Counted from the first letter of the stretch, positions 1-5,475 are shown. The stretch: DNA of 7,007 nucleotides from Deltaproteobacteria bacterium (GCA_016218095.1 JACREV010000093.1:1-7007); one strand, 5' to 3'. A program made the numbers and translations. Notes: generated from the sequence alone by a model not told the origin.

Positions 1-890
1 CGAGGCTCGTAAACTCCATACAGGCGCAGATCATAAGGCTCAAAGACGGGGCCGTCGCGTACTGCACCGTGAGGGACATAACCGGGAGAGTCTGCATGGA
101 GGAGAAGAACAGGATCATGCAGGCAAAGCTCATCCACGCGAACAAGATGACCTCCATCGGGACGCTCGCCTCCGGGGTGGCCCACGAGATAAACAACCCG
201 AACAACTTCATCCTCTTCAACTCCACGCTCCTAACGGATGCCTGGAAGGACGCCTCGCGCATACTCGGCGATTATTACAGGGCGAACGGCGACTTTTCGC
301 TCGGGGGTCTGCCGTACTCCGAGATGTGCGAAGTAATCCCCGAGCTCCTCTCCGGCATAACGGACGGGTCGAGGAGGATAAAGGGGATAGTCGACAACCT
401 CAAGGACTTCTCGCGCGCCGGAAGGGCGGCCTCCGATGGGGAGCTCGACGCGAACAGGGCGGTGCTCGCGGCGGTATCTATCCTTAACACCCAGATAAAC
501 AAGCACACCGACAGGTTCGAGGTCTCGTGCGGCGAAGGCATCCCGTGCGTAAGGGGGAGCGAGCAGAAGATAGAGCAGGTCGTCATAAACCTGATACTTA
601 ACGCGCTCCATGCCCTGCCGGAGAGGTCGCGGGGCGTCTTCGTCTCCACGCTCCACGACAAGGAAGGCCGCTCGGTCGTCATAACGGTGGCGGACGAGGG
701 CGAAGGCATGGCGAAGGACGTACTCGAAAGGGTGACAGAGCCGTTCTTTACGACGAAGTCGGACTCCGGAGGCACCGGGCTCGGGCTCTCCATCTCCTAC
801 TCCATCGTAAAGGAGCACAAGGGGACGCTCGAGTTCGATTCCGCCCCGGGTAAAGGCACCAGGGTAACGGTCAGACTCCCCGTTGCCTGA
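1..890 (+). CDS. PAS-domain sensor histidine kinase, 3' part (5' end outside window)
   Basis: The frame is open from base 3 to the TGA at 888-890, so the gene begins upstream of the window; the GTG at 69 is internal. The first ~25 residues (…AYCTVRDITGR…) look like the last strand of a PAS sensor domain. A dimerisation/phosphoacceptor helix follows, with the H-box VAHEINNPN and its histidine at 183-185. The ATPase domain shows an N-box (EQVVINLILNAL, ~570-611), a G1 box DEGEGM (~693-710), an F-box PFFTTK (741-758) and a G2 box GGTGLGLS (768-791). All catalytic motifs are intact, so it should autophosphorylate and pass phosphate to an Asp in a receiver. The kinase core has no TM segment; any membrane part would lie upstream. 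The partner is unknown: the regulator at 4719 is 3.8 kb away and only a candidate. Terminator-like hairpins follow directly. The family call is firm; the signal sensed cannot be told. Confidence 0.95.
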   Translation, partial: RLVNSIQAQIIRLKDGAVAYCTVRDITGRVCMEEKNRIMQAKLIHANKMTSIGTLASGVAHEINNPNNFILFNSTLLTDAWKDASRILGDYYRANGDFSLGGLPYSEMCEVIPELLSGITDGSRRIKGIVDNLKDFSRAGRAASDGELDANRAVLAAVSILNTQINKHTDRFEVSCGEGIPCVRGSEQKIEQVVINLILNALHALPERSRGVFVSTLHDKEGRSVVITVADEGEGMAKDVLERVTEPFFTTKSDSGGTGLGLSISYSIVKEHKGTLEFDSAPGKGTRVTVRLPVA

Positions 891-904
891 GCGGCAAAAG
901 CGGC

Positions 905-934
905 AGCCGCGTATCAGGCGGCTTTATTCTCTCT
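905..934 (+). terminator. Rho-independent terminator candidate after the histidine kinase
   Basis: A perfect 6-bp stem, AGCCGC (905-910) with GCGGCT (918-923), encloses a 7-nt loop and is followed by the T-rich stretch TTATTCTCTCTT. It starts 14 nt after the kinase stop codon. The T-tract is interrupted, so termination may be partial. Confidence 0.6.
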
Positions 935-947
935 TAGGGTCAAATAC

Positions 948-966
948 CGCGGCTTGCCGCGATTTT
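948..966 (+). terminator. Second terminator-like hairpin with CTTG loop
   Basis: CGCGG (948-952) and CCGCG (957-961) pair around a CTTG tetraloop, followed by ATTTT. An AAAT on the left (942-945) partly mirrors the ATTT on the right, so it could also act on the other strand. It may back up the hairpin at 905-923. Confidence 0.5.
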
Positions 967-970
967 AAAT

Positions 971-995
971 CTCCTCCCCCTTGACGGGGGAGGGG
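971..995. repeat. C-rich/G-rich intergenic hairpin
   Basis: CCTCCCCC (973-980) pairs perfectly with GGGGGAGG (986-993) around a 5-nt loop, TTGAC; a G-U and a C-G pair can extend it to 971/995. No T-tract follows. The right arm begins a motif, GGGGAGGGGAGGTT, that recurs nearly identically at 2261-2274 on the far side of the next gene. It is probably a dispersed palindromic element or a structural RNA hairpin rather than a terminator. Confidence 0.55.
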
Positions 996-1007
996 AGGTT
1001 TAGAAGA

Positions 1008-1031
1008 TACCCCGCTGCTTGTGGCGGGGTA
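1008..1031. repeat. REP-like perfect hairpin (8-bp stem)
   Basis: TACCCCGC (1008-1015) is the exact reverse complement of GCGGGGTA (1024-1031), with the 8-nt loop TGCTTGTG. There is no T-run. A compact GC-rich palindrome with a GCTTG apex in an intergenic gap resembles REP-type elements. It lies 26 nt upstream of the GTG start at 1057, so in an mRNA it would sit close to the ribosome-binding region. Confidence 0.6.
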
Positions 1032-1056
1032 GTTCATCAGGAATGGGCGTAGCGGC

Positions 1057-2157
1057 GTGCAAGGTATGCTTTCCATACAAAAAGGCAGGATAATCATCTA
1101 CAGGCTCTTCGACGTGGGCCTCGAGATCGACCTCGGCGGCATCGAGAAGAGCGCGAAAGAGGGCGCAAGGAGGCTGCAGTTCTCCAGGTACCCGTACATG
1201 AAGGCGCTCCAGTTCGCCAACCCGCCTATCGCGTTCGACTTACAGCCGTTCGTAAAACCCCTCTTCGGCAGGGATACGAAGGTGAACGTCGTTGCCAAGG
1301 CCTACGACTTCGGCGTCCTCTCGATCGCCTTCGACGTCCCGATACCTCCGGGCGCGACTTTCGACGAGCTCGAAAAGGCGGCGCAATCGCTCGATGTCGA
1401 CAGGTCGATCGACGCCATGGCGAGGGACTACGTCGGGCAATTGTCGGAATCCATCGCTGACGCGATAACGGCGCGCGAGATAAAGGAAGGGTTCGTAGAG
1501 GACTACGCGATAATCTACATAGAGGAGCTCGGGGAGGAGCTTAAGATCTCCGAGTTCCTCTCAAGGTACGACCCCGCGAGGCTGCTCCTCTACGAGACGA
1601 GGGAGTTGAGCAGGTTTACGAGGCAGGAGACGCTACGCCACAGCTTCAGCTACTACCCGGACGACCTCATAATAGTGCACCTCGACAACGCCTTCATAAT
1701 AGACCCGTCGGGGAGCTTCGATCTCCCCGACCTGCTGGAATTCGCGAACGCCCAGATATTCGAGCTCAGGTACTACGACGGGGTCATAGACAAGGAGCTC
1801 AAATCGATATACGCCACACTCTCGGGAAAAAGGGTCTCGGTGCTCCGGCTCCGGCTCTTCGAGAGGCTCGCGAGAAAGATCACCCGGACCATAACCGAAT
1901 TAACGGAGATAACGGAGCGGGTGAATAACGCCCTCAAGGTCACCGAGGACGTCTACTACGCGAGGGTCTACAGGACCTTCATGGCGCTCCTCCGGAGCCG
2001 CGACCTCGAGGTAGGGATACGCGAGAAGCTCCAGATAGTGATGGACACCTACAAGATGCTCCACGACGAGATAGCCTCGAAGCGCGCCTACATGATCGAG
2101 CTCGGCATATTCCTCCTCTTCGTCGTGGACATAGTCATCGTGCTGGCCGGGCTTTGA
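1057..2157 (+). CDS. Conserved hypothetical protein with C-terminal membrane anchor
   Basis: This ORF encodes 366 residues from GTG 1057, or 363 from ATG 1066; neither start has a well-placed Shine-Dalgarno site, and the frame is blocked by a TAG at 1030-1032. I do not recognise a named family with certainty. Residues ~1-240 look like a mixed alpha/beta soluble domain, including YYPDDLIIVHLDNAFIIDP (~199-217) followed by LLEFANAQIFELRYYDGVID (~226-245). Residues ~245-345 are mostly helical and charged. A single hydrophobic helix (~347-365) ends the protein, so it should be tail-anchored with its bulk in the cytoplasm. The order (soluble domain, helical segment, last-helix anchor) recalls the RMD1/DUF155 (YagE) family, but that is a resemblance in layout from memory. 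It stands alone between hairpin-rich gaps, with terminators upstream and a convergent gene downstream. No enzymatic motif is visible. Confidence 0.85.
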   Translation: MQGMLSIQKGRIIIYRLFDVGLEIDLGGIEKSAKEGARRLQFSRYPYMKALQFANPPIAFDLQPFVKPLFGRDTKVNVVAKAYDFGVLSIAFDVPIPPGATFDELEKAAQSLDVDRSIDAMARDYVGQLSESIADAITAREIKEGFVEDYAIIYIEELGEELKISEFLSRYDPARLLLYETRELSRFTRQETLRHSFSYYPDDLIIVHLDNAFIIDPSGSFDLPDLLEFANAQIFELRYYDGVIDKELKSIYATLSGKRVSVLRLRLFERLARKITRTITELTEITERVNNALKVTEDVYYARVYRTFMALLRSRDLEVGIREKLQIVMDTYKMLHDEIASKRAYMIELGIFLLFVVDIVIVLAGL

Positions 2158-2167
2158 CGGAAGACTT

Positions 2168-2189
2168 CCCTCTAGCTTGCGCTACAGGG
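2168..2189. repeat. Intergenic hairpin downstream of the membrane-anchored protein gene
   Basis: CCCT-C-TAGC (2168-2176) pairs with GCTA-C-AGGG (2181-2189) around a TTGC loop, giving eight pairs with one C-C mismatch. It begins 11 nt after the stop at 2155-2157. No T-tract follows, so it is a possible transcript-end or 3'-protecting hairpin rather than a classical terminator. The apex carries the GCTTG seen in two hairpins of the 891-1056 gap. Confidence 0.45.
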
Positions 2190-2236
2190 GTCGAGCCATA
2201 AAAACAGACCAGGGGACGGAGATGTTCACACCCTCC

Positions 2237-2273
2237 ACTTCCCTCCCGCCTATCGGACCCGGGGAGGGGAAGT
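2237..2273. repeat. Imperfect inverted repeat in the convergent gap
   Basis: ACTTCCC plus TCCC (2237-2247) pairs with GGGA plus GGGAAGT (2262-2273, with one bulged G at 2266), giving 11 pairs around a ~14-nt loop. It sits between two convergent genes, so it could form in either transcript. On the minus strand it precedes GTCTGTTTTTATGG (T-run at about 2200-2204), but ~35 nt intervene, too far for a simple terminator. The rest of 2190-2236, including an AGACCAGGGGACGG stretch, shows no gene. Confidence 0.45.
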
Positions 2274-2282
2274 TAAAGAGGT

Positions 2283-2332
2283 GTTCCGCCGCGGTATTCA
2301 GCGTTGACGCGCATTGCATTCAGCGCCGGAAC
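2283..2332. repeat. Inverted repeat with an internal 8-bp direct repeat at the 3' end of the coiled-coil gene
   Basis: GTTCCGCCGC (2283-2292) and GCGCCGGAAC (2323-2332) pair at nine of ten positions. Inside, ATTCAGCG occurs twice (2296-2303 and 2318-2325), 22 bp apart. The right arm lies in the last codons of the minus-strand gene, so it could form a hairpin at the end of that transcript. It lacks a T-tract, and its function is unknown. Confidence 0.35.
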
Positions 2333-2610
2333 CTCCCGGCAAGCCCGTCGAAGTACTTTCTCAAGTCCTCGTACGCGCCCTCGACCCCGTCTTTCAAGCC
2401 CTCCCACCTGTCCTCGCCGGCGTCCTTCAACTCCAGTAGCCTGCCCTTGAGCGTCTCCTGCTTCTTTCTCAAGGTCTCTATCTGCTCCCGGTATTTCAGC
2501 TTCACTTCCGACCTGCTCTGGTCAAAGGCCTTTTTCAGGTCGTCTATTCTGGAGTTGAGCTCCCGGAAGAGCTCCTCTTTCCTGTCGTGGTAGGATTTTT
2601 TGGTCTCCAT
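2320..2610 (-). CDS. Small coiled-coil protein, sll1863-like stress-protein type
   Basis: A 96-residue, almost wholly charged helical protein (rich in Lys, Glu, Arg, Asp and Leu) with no cysteine, signal peptide or TM segment. Heptad-like spacing of hydrophobic residues runs from about residue 12 to 70, and the C-terminal part has the pattern EDRWEGLKDGVEGAYEDLRK. This pattern (a coiled coil, then W-x-x-LK-x-G-V-x-x-A-x-x-D-L-K) matches small proteins often labelled sll1863 family stress response proteins or coiled-coil proteins; I identify it from memory of that pattern. ATG at 2608-2610 is preceded by a perfect AAGGAGGG site with a 4-nt spacer, which fixes start and strand. It is divergent from ftsH and convergent with the membrane-anchored protein gene. 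A role in envelope or stress physiology is suggested only by family label and neighbourhood. The opposite-strand frame over it is a shadow. Confidence 0.85.
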   Translation of the reverse strand: METKKSYHDRKEELFRELNSRIDDLKKAFDQSRSEVKLKYREQIETLRKKQETLKGRLLELKDAGEDRWEGLKDGVEGAYEDLRKYFDGLAGRFRR

Positions 2611-2614
2611 GGGT

Positions 2615-2622
2615 CCCTCCTT
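2615..2622 (-). promoter_or_regulatory. Strong Shine-Dalgarno site of the coiled-coil gene
   Basis: Read on the minus strand this is AAGGAGGG, followed by ACCC and then ATG. It is by far the best ribosome-binding site in the window, in contrast to ftsH on the other side, which has none. It suggests high translation of the small protein. Confidence 0.85.
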
Positions 2623-2648
2623 TTTAAAGAAGAAAAAATCGGCCTGTT

Positions 2649-2672
2649 TGTCAACCCCCTTTTATAATTATA
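2649..2672 (-). promoter_or_regulatory. Candidate promoter elements for the coiled-coil gene
   Basis: On the minus strand there is a perfect TTGACA (2649-2654), but the hexamer 17 bp downstream (TTCTTT, 2626-2631) is a poor -10. A perfect TATAAT also lies on the minus strand at 2667-2672, without a recognisable -35. Either could drive the gene, and the sequence does not settle which. This AT-rich gap separates the gene from the divergent ftsH. Confidence 0.35.
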
Positions 2673-2678
2673 CCCGAT

Positions 2679-2706
2679 TTGCTTATGCCGGGTTCTCCTG
2701 TAGAAT
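2679..2706 (+). promoter_or_regulatory. Candidate sigma70-type promoter of ftsH, giving a leaderless mRNA
   Basis: TTGCTT (2679-2684) and TAGAAT (2701-2706) are 16 bp apart. A start point ~7 nt after the -10 falls at or next to the ATG at 2713. An in-frame TAA at 2707-2709 blocks an earlier start, and no Shine-Dalgarno site precedes the ATG. A short inverted repeat, ACCCG (2672-2676) with CGGGT (2689-2693), straddles the -35 and could be an operator. Confidence 0.5.
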
Positions 2707-2712
2707 TAATAT

Positions 2713-4623
2713 ATGGCAGACGGGACGAGGACAAGGGATACGGACGACAAGAATCCGCTCTGGAAGGCGCTTTTAGTACTTATCGCGTTCGCGGGGCTTA
2801 TTTATATCTGGGGCGAGGTCGTCTCGTCGGACAGCATCGAGCGCTACTATGATATAAGCTACAGCGAATTCATGGCGGAGCTCAAGGCCGGGAACATCGA
2901 GTCCGTTACGCTCAAAGGCCTCCATGTAAAGGGCGAGCTTAAAAAACCGGTCACCATAAGCCCTCCGGGGGAGGGAGGGCCGAAGGACGTCTTTAACTTC
3001 CAGACGAACCTGCCGCCGTTCCAGGATGGCGAGATTATCAAGGAATTCGAGGAGAAGGGGATATCCGTAAGTGTGGAGCCCGAGGGTGGCTCTTTCCTCT
3101 GGCAGGCGGCCCTCATCGCGCTGCCCTGGGTGCTTATCATCGGGGTCTGGGTCTTCCTCATGAGGAGGGTCTCCCAGGCCCAGGGCGGAGGGGGAGGGGG
3201 CGGAGGGGTCTTCAACTTCGGCCTCAGCAAGGCGAAGCTATTTAACGCGAAGAAGCCGGGCGTGACCTTTAAAAACGTCGCCGGGCTCGAGAACGCCAAG
3301 CAGGAGCTTACCGAAACGGTCGAGTTCCTCAAAGACCCGGCGAGGTTTGCGAGGCTCGGGGCCAAGGTGCCGAAGGGGATACTCCTTGTGGGGCCTCCGG
3401 GGACCGGGAAGACGCTCCTCGCCAGGGCCGTCGCCGGAGAGGCCGGGGTGCCGTTCTTCAGCATAAGCGCCTCCGAGTTCATAGAGATGTTCGTGGGTGT
3501 CGGGGCCTCGCGCGTCCGCGACATGTTCAGGAGGGCAAAGGAGACCCGGCCGTCGATCATATTCATAGACGAGATAGACTCGGTCGGCAGGACCAGGGGC
3601 GCGGGGCTCGGCGGAGGGCATGATGAGAGGGAGCAGACGCTCAATCAGCTCTTGAGCGAGATGGACGGGTTCGAGCCGCATGAGGAGATAATAGTCATGG
3701 CCGCGACAAACAGGCCGGACGTGCTGGACCCCGCGTTGCTCCGCCCCGGGCGATTCGACAGGCACATAGTAGTCGAGAGGCCGGGGTGGAAGGAGAGGCT
3801 CGCGATACTCGCGGTCCACACAAAGGGAAAGAAGCTCTCCCCGGAGGTTGATCTCGATCGTATCGCCAGGGGGACCCCGGGGATGACCGGGGCCGACCTT
3901 GAGAACCTCGCCAACGAGGCGGCGCTGGAGGCGGTCAAAAAGAAGAAGGAATGGGTCGAGCAGGTCGACTTCGACGAGGCGGTAGACAAGATAATGATGG
4001 GGACGAAGAGGGAGAGCGAGCTCTCGGCCGAGGAGAAGCGCATAACCGCCTTCCATGAGTCCGGCCACGTGCTCGTCTCCAGGGAGCTTCCGTTCACCGA
4101 CCCCATACACAAGGTGTCGATTATCCCCAGGGGCCTGGCCATGGGGGTGACGCAGTTCCTCCCCGAGGAGGAGCGGCACTATTACCCGAGGAAGTACCTT
4201 GTGAACAAGCTCGCCGTGGCGCTCGCCGGCAGGGCCGCGGAAAAGCTCATATTCAACGACGTAAGCACAGGAGCGCAGGACGACCTCAAGAACGCGACTT
4301 TCCTCGCCGAGAAGATGGTCGCCCAGTGGGGGATGAGCGAGGAGATAGGGCCGGTGAACCTCGGCAGGGGCGAGGAGCACCCGTTCCTCGGCAGGGACCT
4401 GGGGTTGCCTAAGAGGTACAGCGAGGACATGGCCTGGCTAATGGACCAGGAGATAAGGAAGTTCATAATGGAGGCCGAGGCGAAGGCCGACGCGGTACTC
4501 TCAGTGAACAGGCCCGTGCTCGAGGCCCTGGCTGAAGCGCTGCTGAAGGAAGAGTCGCTCGATAAGGCCGACGTCGACAGGATAGTCGAGGAAACGAGAC
4601 TGCGCCTGCACGCCCCGGCTTGA
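2713..4623 (+). CDS. ftsH: ATP-dependent zinc metalloprotease FtsH
   Basis: At 636 residues this is a normal-length, membrane-bound hexameric AAA+ protease that extracts and degrades misfolded membrane proteins and some short-lived regulators. In order: TM1 (~16-36), a periplasmic domain (~37-128), TM2 (~131-151), an eight-glycine linker (158-165), and an AAA domain with Walker A GPPGTGKT (227-234), pore loop FVG (260-262), Walker B IIFIDEID (282-289) and second region of homology (~333-350) with arginine fingers R344 and R347. The M41 protease domain has the zinc motif HESGH (448-452; H448, E449 and H452 intact) and the likely third ligand D524. HESGH differs from the usual HEAGH at a non-ligand position. 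The start is fixed by an in-frame stop 4 nt upstream; no Shine-Dalgarno site is present. The gene is monocistronic by spacing, divergent from the small coiled-coil gene. No clear hairpin terminator follows, only a T6 run at 4643-4648. Confidence 0.98.
   Translation: MADGTRTRDTDDKNPLWKALLVLIAFAGLIYIWGEVVSSDSIERYYDISYSEFMAELKAGNIESVTLKGLHVKGELKKPVTISPPGEGGPKDVFNFQTNLPPFQDGEIIKEFEEKGISVSVEPEGGSFLWQAALIALPWVLIIGVWVFLMRRVSQAQGGGGGGGGVFNFGLSKAKLFNAKKPGVTFKNVAGLENAKQELTETVEFLKDPARFARLGAKVPKGILLVGPPGTGKTLLARAVAGEAGVPFFSISASEFIEMFVGVGASRVRDMFRRAKETRPSIIFIDEIDSVGRTRGAGLGGGHDEREQTLNQLLSEMDGFEPHEEIIVMAATNRPDVLDPALLRPGRFDRHIVVERPGWKERLAILAVHTKGKKLSPEVDLDRIARGTPGMTGADLENLANEAALEAVKKKKEWVEQVDFDEAVDKIMMGTKRESELSAEEKRITAFHESGHVLVSRELPFTDPIHKVSIIPRGLAMGVTQFLPEEERHYYPRKYLVNKLAVALAGRAAEKLIFNDVSTGAQDDLKNATFLAEKMVAQWGMSEEIGPVNLGRGEEHPFLGRDLGLPKRYSEDMAWLMDQEIRKFIMEAEAKADAVLSVNRPVLEALAEALLKEESLDKADVDRIVEETRLRLHAPA
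3183..3208 (+). other. Potential G-quadruplex in the ftsH glycine-linker codons
   Basis: Four G-runs of 3 to 5 (3183-3185, 3190-3194, 3196-3200, 3205-3208) with loops of 4, 1 and 4 nt fit the usual intramolecular G-quadruplex pattern on the coding strand, hence also in the mRNA. The tract encodes the poly-glycine stretch after TM2, so codon content may explain it without any regulatory role. Confidence 0.4.
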
Positions 4624-4656
4624 GGACGCCTCCCCCCCGCCCTTTTTTCCCGCCGC

Positions 4657-4685
4657 TTGCAATCCTTATGATTTGAAACTATAAT
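4657..4685 (+). promoter_or_regulatory. Sigma70-type promoter of the NarL-type regulator
   Basis: TTGCAA (4657-4662; 4 of 6 consensus bases), a 17-bp spacer and a perfect TATAAT (4680-4685) form the best promoter in the window. The start point should fall at about 4691-4693, giving a ~27-nt leader before the ATG at 4719. Confidence 0.7.
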
Positions 4686-4690
4686 GTCTT

Positions 4691-4707
4691 GGGGGTTGTT
4701 TTCCCCC
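4691..4707 (+). promoter_or_regulatory. Hairpin at the predicted 5' end of the regulator mRNA
   Basis: GGGGG (4691-4695) pairs with CCCCC (4703-4707) around a TTGTTTT loop. Because the promoter at 4657-4685 would start RNA at about 4691-4693, the transcript may begin within this stem. That could protect the 5' end or affect translation from the weak ribosome site next to ATG 4719. Confidence 0.4.
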
Positions 4708-4718
4708 GCCGCCTCAGG

Positions 4719-5378
4719 ATGAAAAAACCCATCAAGGTATTCATAGCAGACGACCACCCCGTCCTTCGGAGCGGGATAAGGTCCCTTTTCGCCTCCTTCC
4801 CCGAGTACACGGTCGCCGGAGAGGCCGACAACGGCCTTACCGCGCTCAGGGAGATAGCCAACTTAAAGCCCGACATCGTCATCATGGACATAACCATGCC
4901 CGACCTTGACGGCATAGTCGCCACGAAACGGGTCACGGAGGAGTTCCCGGAGACGAAGGTCATAATACTCTCCATGCACGCCGACGTTTTTCACGCCATA
5001 GACGCCTTCAGGGCCGGGGCGATGGCCTACGTGCTCAAGGACTCGGCGACGGACGAGCTCCTTAAGGCCGTGGGAAAAGTATACTCCGGCTCAAAGTACG
5101 CGTCCCCGGCGGTCTCCGAAGAGCTCTTCAACGACTTCGTCGACATCATAAAGAAGGACCAGTCGCAGGACCCGTTCGACTCCTTGAGCGCGAGAGAAAA
5201 GGAGATATTGAAGCTCATCGCCGACGGCGCGACGAGCAAGGTGATAGCCGACAAGCTATTCATCTCCGTATCCACGGTCAAGAGCCACAGGAACAATATC
5301 ATGAAGAAGCTCAAGGTGAACGACATGGCGAACCTCATAAAGATAGCGATAAAGAAAGGCATGGTAAAGCCGGACTGA
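4719..5378 (+). CDS. NarL/FixJ-family response regulator (receiver + LuxR HTH)
   Basis: A 219-residue two-domain regulator from ATG 4719. The frame opens earlier at a TTG (4689), but that overlaps the predicted transcription start and the protein aligns from MKKPIKVFIADDHPV. The receiver domain (~1-125) keeps all key residues: acidic pair D11/D12, phospho-acceptor D57 (IVIMD), S85 and K107 (YVLK). A linker (~126-153) leads to a LuxR-type helix-turn-helix (~155-212), with LSAREKEILKLIADG and VKSHRNNIMKKL. Phosphorylation should promote dimerisation and DNA binding; regulators of this class activate or repress promoters through short palindromes. It has its own promoter and no cognate kinase directly attached. 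Candidate partners are the kinase at 1-890 or the sensor at 6053, but neither link is shown. The ribosome site is weak (only AGG abutting the ATG). Confidence 0.95.
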   Translation: MKKPIKVFIADDHPVLRSGIRSLFASFPEYTVAGEADNGLTALREIANLKPDIVIMDITMPDLDGIVATKRVTEEFPETKVIILSMHADVFHAIDAFRAGAMAYVLKDSATDELLKAVGKVYSGSKYASPAVSEELFNDFVDIIKKDQSQDPFDSLSAREKEILKLIADGATSKVIADKLFISVSTVKSHRNNIMKKLKVNDMANLIKIAIKKGMVKPD

Positions 5379-5453
5379 AAGGCCTCCCCGCCGGTTCCTC
5401 CCCTTCGATTCCCGTTTTAAATCCTCAAGTCATGTTGTTGATAGCCGCCCCCC

Positions 5454-5475
5454 CCGGTAAACCGGCGCGCGCGTA
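5454..5475. repeat. CCGG hairpin joined to an alternating GC tract
   Basis: CCGG-TAAA-CCGG (5454-5465) can form a small hairpin and is preceded by a C8 run (5448-5455). It runs into GCGCGCGCGTA (5465-5475), alternating purine/pyrimidine DNA that favours Z-form under supercoiling. It lies in the 290-nt gap 5379-5668, which contains no gene. There is no T-tract, so it is not a clear terminator for the upstream regulator. Confidence 0.35.

Noticed and set aside
231..818. Minus-strand frames across the histidine kinase
   Set aside because: The plus strand carries all kinase boxes in one frame; the antisense frames are shadows.
1043..1093. Tiny ATG frame (16 codons) overlapping the start of the membrane-anchored protein gene, with AGGA near it
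   Set aside because: It is too short, overlaps the main frame, and shows no leader-peptide feature such as runs of one amino acid; chance is sufficient.
2190..2236. Stretch AGACCAGGGGACGG suspected as a remnant of a REP-transposase-associated repeat
   Set aside because: There is only one copy in the window, with no palindrome around it and no transposase gene; it cannot be supported without a genome search.
2177..2593. 138-codon plus-strand open frame opposite the coiled-coil gene
   Set aside because: Its product is Ser/Phe-rich with no domain pattern, while the minus strand has a perfect ribosome site and a recognisable coiled-coil protein.
3238..4380. 380-codon minus-strand open frame inside ftsH, plus others at 2859-3644 and 3645-4142
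   Set aside because: They lie wholly antisense to a strongly conserved protease gene, encode low-complexity sequence without domains, and arise from the GC-rich codon bias.
4624..4656. C-rich and T6 stretch after ftsH as a rho-independent terminator
   Set aside because: No adequate stem precedes the T-run.
4689..4718. Earlier TTG start for the NarL-type regulator
   Set aside because: It would lie at or before the predicted transcription start and add residues not typical of the family; ATG 4719 fits the receiver fold.
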